Assembly: GCF_001399675.1 (NCBI RefSeq)
Contig: NZ_LJCO01000071.1
Coordinates: forward strand, 1-47,798
DNA length: 47,798 nucleotides
DNA from: Paenalicyclobacillus ferrooxydans
GTDB lineage: Bacteria; Bacillota; Bacilli; Alicyclobacillales; Alicyclobacillaceae
Reading direction: 5' to 3'
The translations under genes and the position numbers were made by a program. The notes under the pieces were generated by a model, which was not told the DNA's origin, did no database searches, and worked only from the letters and a program-made list of their open reading frames with translations. Within the stretch, counting starts at the first letter, position 1. Each line of letters starts with the position of its first letter. This document shows, piece by piece, positions 41,842 to 47,798 of this stretch.

Positions 41842-44206
41842 TCGCAAGGCATCCAATACAATGCTGTCAAGTCTCAATATTGCAGAAGTCGGAGAAGGAT
41901 ATATTCGCCGCAAAGACGGGAAATACGTTGCTCAGTTTGCTGTTACGCCAATCAACATGCAATTGCTTACTTCGGAGGAAGCGGACAACACCGTGCAGGC
42001 GGTTCGTGAGGCCTGTAATACCGTCCCTGGCAGAATGCAGATTCTCGTCTCCAGCGAACGTTTAAATCTGGAGGACTATTTAACCTATCTACAAGCGTTT
42101 GCTGATGCTGCTTTGGACCCTGGTCAACTCGAACGTCTAGAGTCAATGATTGAATACATTAAGTCACGCTCGATTCATAGTGAAAAAGTACTCAAGTTCT
42201 ATCTCATGGTGGAAAGCCAGTTTGATAAACAAGACCATGCTATTCGAGAACTCATGACCACAGAAAAAATGCTCAAGGACGTGCTTAGTTCACAAAGCAT
42301 TTTCCTAACCCGTTTGAACGAGGCGCAATCCCTTGCACTGCTTTATCAAAAACTGAACCCGACTACTGCGCTCTTGGAAGCACCACAGAGAGGCATGACG
42401 CTCCTTGATATATTGCCGTCCGTGATTGATACTCGCAGCTCCCCCAACTACTACATGGTGGACGATACGTATTTTAAGAGTCTCACTATATCGAGCTTTC
42501 CAACGCATCAATACCAGGCGTCTTGGCTGACCCCTATATTTGAACTTCCGATTGACCTTGATGTCTCCATTGCACTTGTCCCAACGGACAAAGAAAAGGT
42601 ATTGGACAGTATCAATAAGTCACTTCGTGCTATCCGTTTGACATCCGAGGATGCCAAGAAAAAGGACCCACGGCAACACAAACAGCTTCAGCGCGAAGAA
42701 GAGGACGCCGATCATTTGCTGGATCTCATGGGCAACGATAACGAGTCTCTGTTTGAGGCCACCATTGTGCTTACTATCCGTAGTGCCTCTCTGGAAGACC
42801 TACATCATCATGAGCGTACGCTTCGCACTCGTGTAGCCGGTCGTAAAATGCGGACTAGGCCGCTTAAATACTGGGCCTTGCAACCTCTGTTGTACACCCT
42901 GCCTATCTGTTATCAGGGTGAACTTGAAAAACATGTGAAGTACAACATGCCGGCAGAGACAATTGGGTCCATGCAACCCTTTAACAGCTCTGTGCTTGCT
43001 GGAGATGATGGTATCGTCTACGGCATCAATGAACAGTCGCATGATCTCATTATTGTGGATAACAAAACCCGCACGAAGTATCCTCATCGTGTTGTGCTTG
43101 GAACCACTGGAGCTCGTAAGTCGACGTGGATGTTTGGGGATATTCACCGCGTTCTTGACCAGAATACCGGTGGCCAAAGAACGGTGATTGACTTTGATGT
43201 CGAACGTGAACGTGGAAAAATTCGAGGAAACCATGTCATCTTCGGCTTGAATCGAAAGACGTGTATTAATCCCTTTCATATCCGCAGTACGGTTATCGAT
43301 ACCGACAATGATCATAGCGAAGACTCGAACCGACCAGGCGAGTACTTGCGTGTCAAATGCGACCGAACACTGCCTTTCTTCCGTTGGATCTATCCGGCCC
43401 TGAATGAAGTCGACACGGCTGCCATTCTACAAGCGGAAATCGATGTGTACCGTAACCATGGACTGACTTTCGAGTCCGAAACTTTGCCTCCTGAAGGCCC
43501 ACACCAGTACCCTACCTTGAGTGAGTTTGTAGAGGTTTTAAAAACAAAACTGAACAATGATGCTTTTCTCACTGCACTTAGTGCTTTTCATAGCGACGGG
43601 ATTTATGCCAGGATGTTCGACGGTCAAACCAACTGGGGCTTTGTGGACGAATATGGAGTGCCTTATCCTTACACGAGGTTTGACATCCATGAGTTTTCCG
43701 AGAACAAGCAAGTGCAAGCAGCCATCATGGACCCATTGCTTAATGATACTTGGGAGTTTATCAAGACAGATCGCAAGATGGAAAACTATCTCTATGTTGA
43801 CGAAGCTCATGTTCTTTCAGATCCAGAGAATCCACACACGCTCCAATTTCTGTTTACGATGTCCAAACGTGGCCGCAAGTACGGAGTATATCTGACCACG
43901 GCCACACAGAACACCAATGATTTCTTACGAACGAAACCTGGTGCTAGTGTTGCTCCCGGACAAGCCATTTTGAGCAACAGCCAAATCAAACTCTTGCTTA
44001 ACATGGACGAAAAGGAGATTCGACAAATCTCCGAGTTTGTACCCTTGTCCGAAAAGGAGCAGAAGATCCTTTATAAGGCCGAACCGGGACACGGAATACT
44101 CTTGGTAGGTCCACAACATGCACAGATGGAAATATTCCTCACTCCTGCCGAAATGAAGTTGTTCAATCCGGACCTATACCGGCAAATCTACCTCGTGGAG
44201 GCGTAG
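41798..44206 (+). CDS. virB4: VirB4-type conjugation ATPase, altered Walker A
   Basis: An 802-residue protein. The N-terminal domain contains two FAD-like blocks typical of VirB4, followed by an ATPase domain. Walker A reads GTTGARKST (G435 to T443), with R440 replacing the invariant glycine. Walker B is NYLYVDEAH. A later QNTNDFLR segment is typical of the family. ATG 41798, eight bases after GGGAG and inside the preceding gene, is my start. VirB4 powers substrate passage through the secretion channel. Confidence 0.85.
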   Translation: MPSLLFSKKTKTTDNRKASNTMLSSLNIAEVGEGYIRRKDGKYVAQFAVTPINMQLLTSEEADNTVQAVREACNTVPGRMQILVSSERLNLEDYLTYLQAFADAALDPGQLERLESMIEYIKSRSIHSEKVLKFYLMVESQFDKQDHAIRELMTTEKMLKDVLSSQSIFLTRLNEAQSLALLYQKLNPTTALLEAPQRGMTLLDILPSVIDTRSSPNYYMVDDTYFKSLTISSFPTHQYQASWLTPIFELPIDLDVSIALVPTDKEKVLDSINKSLRAIRLTSEDAKKKDPRQHKQLQREEEDADHLLDLMGNDNESLFEATIVLTIRSASLEDLHHHERTLRTRVAGRKMRTRPLKYWALQPLLYTLPICYQGELEKHVKYNMPAETIGSMQPFNSSVLAGDDGIVYGINEQSHDLIIVDNKTRTKYPHRVVLGTTGARKSTWMFGDIHRVLDQNTGGQRTVIDFDVERERGKIRGNHVIFGLNRKTCINPFHIRSTVIDTDNDHSEDSNRPGEYLRVKCDRTLPFFRWIYPALNEVDTAAILQAEIDVYRNHGLTFESETLPPEGPHQYPTLSEFVEVLKTKLNNDAFLTALSAFHSDGIYARMFDGQTNWGFVDEYGVPYPYTRFDIHEFSENKQVQAAIMDPLLNDTWEFIKTDRKMENYLYVDEAHVLSDPENPHTLQFLFTMSKRGRKYGVYLTTATQNTNDFLRTKPGASVAPGQAILSNSQIKLLLNMDEKEIRQISEFVPLSEKEQKILYKAEPGHGILLVGPQHAQMEIFLTPAEMKLFNPDLYRQIYLVEA

Positions 44207-44209
44207 ACC

Positions 44210-45172
44210 ATGCCGAGTCTCAAAGTTATGGGAGGCATCGTTGCGGCAAGCATTGCGGCTCTATTCGTTCCAATGTTTGCCGTGGTGGCCGGTCTCGTCC
44301 CTTCCGGTAATACGAATTTGCAGGCGCTTTATCAAAAGGAAGCTGCTCAGGATAGTTACGATCCACTCACGAAGCGCTCTTATCTGAATTGGGCAGATGT
44401 CTATATGTATGACTATATTCAATATCACAACAACTTCAGCAAGGTGACTCCTGCCAGCATCCACGCCACGGATCGCTTGTTTATCTATTACATAACGGAG
44501 AAGAGGAAAGTACCTGTGCACAATCCGAAAACAGGTAAGATCATCAGGTATGCGACAGTGACTTATCACGAACCTCGCGCGTACTCCTTATTGGATGTGA
44601 TGAATAAGCACGGGTATTCCACAAAGGACTATGATATGGCATTATCTATCGAACAAGACCTTATCGGTTCTGGGGGGAATATGCCGGTTGGCGACGTTAC
44701 CGTTCCGGAGCTTCGGTACAAGGCGGTTAACCCAGTACAACTCTATAACTACGTCCATGCACGCCAAAGCTTGTTTACTTTACAAGATATGCAAAACCTC
44801 GAACTTGCCGCAAAGACATATGATGTAAACCCTGTACTCCTTCTGGCCATTACGGGACAGGAGTGTAGCTTTGACCCTGTATGGATTGACCATGCCGCAG
44901 AACGCCACAACAACCCGTGGGACGTATTTCACAGTTATGCGGATTACAACACAACCTTTTCTGATTCGGCCAACATAGCAGCTAATACATTACGGCATAA
45001 ACTTTCGACACCCCCTCCTCCAGGTGAGGATGCCATTCAGTGGTGTAACGACCCATCCAACCCTTGGGGAGCTTACGCACAGGACAGTCAGTGGGCGTAC
45101 GGCGTTGAAGACATCTTCGCAAACATCGAGGCTTACATTGGAACACCCCTCACCCCATCCTCTTTGAATTGA
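44210..45172 (+). CDS. Cell-wall hydrolase-like protein of the transfer operon
   Basis: A 320-residue protein with one N-terminal membrane helix (about 8-30). The C-terminal half has a lysozyme-like or glucosaminidase-like core: LLLAITGQECSF with the likely catalytic Glu, then NNPWDVF and NPWGAYA. VirB1-like hydrolases open the peptidoglycan for the channel. It follows virB4 by three bases and ends the operon at a terminator. Confidence 0.7.
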   Translation: MPSLKVMGGIVAASIAALFVPMFAVVAGLVPSGNTNLQALYQKEAAQDSYDPLTKRSYLNWADVYMYDYIQYHNNFSKVTPASIHATDRLFIYYITEKRKVPVHNPKTGKIIRYATVTYHEPRAYSLLDVMNKHGYSTKDYDMALSIEQDLIGSGGNMPVGDVTVPELRYKAVNPVQLYNYVHARQSLFTLQDMQNLELAAKTYDVNPVLLLAITGQECSFDPVWIDHAAERHNNPWDVFHSYADYNTTFSDSANIAANTLRHKLSTPPPPGEDAIQWCNDPSNPWGAYAQDSQWAYGVEDIFANIEAYIGTPLTPSSLN

Positions 45173-45176
45173 TCTT

Positions 45177-45202
45177 AAAGCCGCCAAGAGAGCGGCTTTT
45201 TT
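45177..45202 (+). terminator. Intrinsic terminator of the conjugation operon
   Basis: AAAGCCGC-CAAGAGA-GCGGCTTT plus T tract. Confidence 0.9.
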
Positions 45203-45232
45203 ATTCCCCGTTCTCAAATCCACCCCAAAATA

Positions 45233-45294
45233 CAATAGTACTATATTGTATCATATAGTTGATAACAGTATTATATAGTGGTATTATAGTTTTA
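45233..45294 (+). promoter_or_regulatory. tubC: Candidate centromere (tubC) and tubRZ promoter
   Basis: AT-rich, imperfect repeats of the TATATAGT type (such as AGTACTATAT, CATATAGTT, AGTATTATATAGT). TTGATA (45259-45264), 17 bases, TATTAT (45282-45287) forms a promoter overlapped by the repeats, so TubR binding there would both mark the centromere and repress the operon. Confidence 0.68.
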
Positions 45295-45320
45295 TATCAA
45301 TTATAGGTAGGAGGTACGGT

Positions 45321-45638
45321 ATGACACTGCGTTTCACGGATGAGCAACTACAATATCTGTCTCGTAATTTCGCAAATCAAGACTGGGCAATTGTGTATTT
45401 ATTAACACACGATGAAGATGGAAATCCAATTGATTTCGATGCTCTCCAGGGCATGATCATGAGAGAAATTCATGAGGGTCTAACAATGACCTTTGAGTCT
45501 TTCAGATATCGGATTGCGCGTTTGGAAGGTGCTGGTGCCGTAGACATGGTTACGGGCGTTCGTGACGGACGAAGCAAATTGGTTCGGATCACTCCAGAAG
45601 GTTACCGAATGTATCAACTTCATGAGGGAGGTAACTAA
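45321..45638 (+). CDS. tubR: TubR-like winged-helix partition protein
   Basis: A 105-residue protein. The pattern TFESFRYRIARLEGAGAVDM, then DGRSKLVRITPEGYRMY, is a winged helix with its wing, as in the TubR centromere-binding protein. GGAGG precedes ATG 45321. It sits directly before tubZ, two bases apart, and after AT repeats, the standard type III partition layout. Confidence 0.75.
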   Translation: MTLRFTDEQLQYLSRNFANQDWAIVYLLTHDEDGNPIDFDALQGMIMREIHEGLTMTFESFRYRIARLEGAGAVDMVTGVRDGRSKLVRITPEGYRMYQLHEGGN

Positions 45639-45640
45639 GC

Positions 45641-46825
45641 ATGTTGCGAATGGCTTTTGTTGGACTCGGACAATACGGCGGTCGGCAAGTAGACTCCTTC
45701 CTTGCTCTTGATAGTACTCATTATTCCGGAATGGCTGTTAATACCGCTGATAATGACCTTGCAGGTCTCCAGCATGTATTAAAGGGTAATCAGTTCCATT
45801 TAACAGGAACTAACGGTGCAGGAAGAACCCCACAAATTGCCTATGACGCTTTTCTTAATCACGCGGCCGATTTTTTCGAGATGGTCCAACGTGTGACCAC
45901 CGGTGCGGATCAGGTGTGGTTGGTTGCCGGTCTCGGCGGCGGAACGGGTACTGGAGGGCTCCTACTGCTCCTTGAACACATGGATGGACTATTTGCAAAT
46001 CCTCCAGGTCTTATTATTACGGTTCCCCGTGCGTCCGATGGAGCGGTACAGACCATGAACGCATTGCCTGTCATCCAGAAAATGCAAGATGCCATTGATC
46101 ATGGGTTGTTGGGGAGTGTCCTTATCCTTGATAACGACAAATTCTACAAAGAGTTTGCCGACCAAAAACGTGCTGGTGATTGGCGTAACCTTTCCAACGA
46201 ATTTGTAGCCTCTACTCTGCATGAACTCAATTTACTCAGTGGACAAGCTGGTATTGCAAACTTTGACCGTGAAGACTTTCGTAAGGTACTCTCCGTACCT
46301 GGATGTTTGGCGGTTGCTTCTGTGGCTCTGGCGCAGGATCTCGCTTATACGAGTGTTGCCAAACAAATCGAAACCAGTTTGACGAAGGGCTTTTTGAGTG
46401 ATGGTTACCGCTTGCAGGAATCGAAAGTTTACGGAGCTTGCTTTACGGTGAGTGAGAAGGGACGCACTGCATTGCTGAAGGCCGAGTCTCAACGACATAT
46501 TGAAAATCAGTTGATGAGTTTGTTCCCGAACTCCTACGACCGCTATATGGCAATTTACGAGGGTGACGAGAATAAGGTAATGACGGTTGTTGGTGGCCTT
46601 GGTTTTCCTGCTCGGGTACTGGATCTTCCAAAGCTCCTTGATTCTTTCAAAATGGCTGAAGTGCAACGTTTCGACTCAACTGTTCAGGCTGGTTTGGGTG
46701 GGCTTTCTTCTTTGCTTCGGCCAACTCAGGCACCAAAGGCGGCTGCGAACAAGGATAATCCTTTTCTTCGGAAAAATGCACCTACGCAACCGAAGGCAAA
46801 TTCGAACCCCTTCCTCAAGAAATAA
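45641..46825 (+). CDS. tubZ: TubZ tubulin/FtsZ-like partition GTPase
   Basis: A 394-residue protein of the tubulin/FtsZ superfamily. The signature LGGGTGTGG is at residues 98-106. An N-terminal GxGQYGG follows MAFVGLG. The conserved FDREDFRKVL region near residue 206-215 corresponds to the T7 loop that completes GTP hydrolysis in the next subunit. The C-terminus is disordered, with repeated NPFL and lysine-rich words (NPFLRK, NPFLKK), a typical TubR-binding tail. TubZ filaments move plasmids bearing TubR-bound centromeres. Confidence 0.9.
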   Translation: MLRMAFVGLGQYGGRQVDSFLALDSTHYSGMAVNTADNDLAGLQHVLKGNQFHLTGTNGAGRTPQIAYDAFLNHAADFFEMVQRVTTGADQVWLVAGLGGGTGTGGLLLLLEHMDGLFANPPGLIITVPRASDGAVQTMNALPVIQKMQDAIDHGLLGSVLILDNDKFYKEFADQKRAGDWRNLSNEFVASTLHELNLLSGQAGIANFDREDFRKVLSVPGCLAVASVALAQDLAYTSVAKQIETSLTKGFLSDGYRLQESKVYGACFTVSEKGRTALLKAESQRHIENQLMSLFPNSYDRYMAIYEGDENKVMTVVGGLGFPARVLDLPKLLDSFKMAEVQRFDSTVQAGLGGLSSLLRPTQAPKAAANKDNPFLRKNAPTQPKANSNPFLKK

Positions 46826-47017
46826 ATGGACACTCATCGAGGCCGTGGAGACTGATATTCGAGTTAAGTACCTACTCGAGTATCGTCTCCCTACTCAGCA
46901 GAAGATGCTTTGATGAAGCTCTGCTACTATCCCGAAGGGGGCTCGTGCTTGCCGCCTAACTTGCTGGACCCCCTTGCAGTAGAGCTTCATGAGCGCAACT
47001 TCCAATACCGACCGGAG
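46826..47017 (+). other. Non-coding stretch with large hairpin after tubZ
   Basis: No gene. ATGAAGCTCT (46913-46922) pairs with AGAGCTTCAT (46981-46990), and GAAGGGGG with CCCCCTT inside. The interior contains CTCGTGCTTGCCGCC, which resembles the 5' end of a type I element (CTCGTGCTTAAGG...GCCGCC). It may be a relic of another copy or a stabilising stem for the tubRZ mRNA. Confidence 0.5.
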
Positions 47018-47043
47018 ACTCCAGTCATTTGACTGGAGTTTTC
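47018..47043 (+). terminator. Intrinsic terminator before element copy I
   Basis: ACTCCAGTC-ATTT-GACTGGAGT followed by a short T tract. Its sequence is unrelated to the terminators before copies B, C, D and H. Confidence 0.85.
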
Positions 47044-47046
47044 TAT

Positions 47047-47232
47047 GTCTCTTGCTTAAGGAGTCGGTGCCACCTTACTGAGGCTATCACCGGCCTTTCT
47101 CAGTTCAAAGGGCCGCGCTCCTTATCCTCCTACGCTGCGCTCGTCCGGTACCGCGCTTATACCCTTCGACCTGAGCCTCTAGGCCGATGATTTTTCCGCC
47201 TCAGGCGGCACCCTCCAAGGGGCGCACGAGAC
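47047..47232 (+). repeat. Type I leader element, copy I (subtype a, diverged ends)
   Basis: A 186-bp copy. The 5' end is GTCTCTTGC, leaving one mismatch with GCACGAGAC, and the inner arm reads GGTGCCACC against GGCGGCACC, also one mismatch. Otherwise it matches copies B, C, D and H. It ends before the DUF2958 gene. Confidence 0.88.
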
Positions 47233-47251
47233 ATAAGGGAGGATGATAAGC

Positions 47252-47575
47252 ATGGAACTATGGACACAGGAAATTGCAGCTCAAACACCAGCTCTTTATG
47301 CTACGGAGGACGTAAACCTAGCGAATAAACAAATCACTGCCAAGTTTTTTGCTCTCGGTAGTGGGCTAACCTGGTATGTTGCTGAAGCAGAAACACAGGC
47401 AGATGGAGATGTGCTCTTTTTTGGATACGTTGACCACGGTGGGGATGCCTTTCTTAGTGAATGGGGTTACTTCACACTAAACGAATTAACCGCGCTGCAA
47501 TGGTGGGGTATTCCACGAGTGGAGAGAGACCTACACTTTCATGCAAAGCCGTTTTACCAGATTGCACATAGGTGA
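47252..47575 (+). CDS. DUF2958 protein
   Basis: A 107-residue protein matching DUF2958: LYATEDV, KFFALGSGLTWYVAEAE, VLFFGYVDHGG and WGYFTLNELTALQWWGIPRV are close to the family pattern. DUF2958 genes are common on mobile plasmids, often near ArdC-type genes, with unknown function. ATG 47252 follows AAGGGAGG. This is a single-gene unit with a terminator behind. Confidence 0.78.
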   Translation: MELWTQEIAAQTPALYATEDVNLANKQITAKFFALGSGLTWYVAEAETQADGDVLFFGYVDHGGDAFLSEWGYFTLNELTALQWWGIPRVERDLHFHAKPFYQIAHR

Positions 47576-47588
47576 ACGTTATGACCGC

Positions 47589-47610
47589 AAGCCCACCACG
47601 GTGGGCTTTT
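47589..47610 (+). terminator. Intrinsic terminator
   Basis: AAGCCCACC-AC-GGTGGGCTT and a T tract, after the DUF2958 gene. Confidence 0.88.
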
Positions 47611-47612
47611 CG

Positions 47613-47798
47613 TATTTGGGGTCCCGCCAGCAAAATGACGTAAAACCCACGCTAAGACAATTTGTGGAACGAAAAATGTGGAATTTCTTACGCTAAGACA
47701 CAAATGGAAACGGTCTAACCTTTTTGTGAAAGTGGATACGATACAGCAAATGTCACCGTTTCAACTTGTGCCATTTTCTCAACGCAATGATCCCCCAA
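47613..47798 (+). mobile_element. Possible end of an IS element (partial)
   Basis: No gene. ACGCTAAGAC occurs twice 39 bases apart (47652-47661 and 47691-47700), with related ATTTGTGG/AAATGG around them. Such repeated inner sites are typical of IS21-type ends. The element would extend past the window, so the call is tentative. Confidence 0.3.

Overview
The window is about 48 kb of a conjugative plasmid, or an integrated element derived from one, of a Gram-positive bacterium of the phylum Bacillota. The reasons are strong AGGAGG-type ribosome binding sites, frequent GTG starts, no outer-membrane components in either the type IV secretion genes or the Tad pilus genes, a TubZ/TubR partition pair, and a secreted protein with tandem stalk domains. 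A mercuric-reductase remnant and the stalk-domain protein would fit an Alicyclobacillus- or Sulfobacillus-like host, but this is a guess.

Layout. (1) 1-3.1 kb: a 5'-truncated merA remnant, a MerR-like DNA-binding protein, a candidate replication initiator with a structured leader, and an origin-like site (two 22-bp repeats around a perfect DnaA box). (2) 3.1-12.8 kb: an accessory region of small, nearly all plus-strand genes in short transcription units, many with their own terminator and a long structured leader. Recognisable products are an ArdC-type antirestriction protein and a RadC/JAB-domain protein; the rest are small membrane proteins and unknowns. (3) 12.8-15.2 kb: a transfer start region with hairpins (candidate oriT), a ribbon-helix-helix accessory protein and a short HUH relaxase. 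(4) 15.3-31.8 kb: a Tad-type pilus operon (two TadZ-like proteins, CpaB-like, TadA, TadB, TadC, small pilins and pseudopilins), then a stalk-domain secreted protein, a 1,718-residue adhesin, a lipoprotein, an EAL phosphodiesterase and a membrane-anchored Mrr nuclease. (5) 33.4-35.7 kb: a candidate small RNA, a serine resolvase with a res-like region, and a YodL-like protein. (6) 35.8-45.2 kb: topoisomerase III and the conjugation apparatus (VirB2-, VirD4-, VirB6-, PrgI-, VirB4- and lysozyme-like). (7) 45.2-46.8 kb: tubC-tubR-tubZ. The window ends with a DUF2958 gene and what may be the end of another mobile element.

The main unexplained feature is a family of nine copies of a 146-186 bp element (called the type I leader element here). 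It folds into a long stem, carries compensatory changes between copies, usually sits directly after a near-identical terminator, and in most copies ends just before the ribosome binding site of a different accessory gene. A second leader family (two 225-bp copies) and two single-copy structured leaders lie in the same region. Most sit on the side of the candidate oriT away from the relaxase, upstream of antirestriction-type genes. My working model is that these are hairpin promoters or RNA regulators that switch on leading-region genes during plasmid entry, in the manner of Frpo on F. They could instead be riboswitch-like RNAs or recombination sites that shuffle gene cassettes. The sequence alone does not decide between these.
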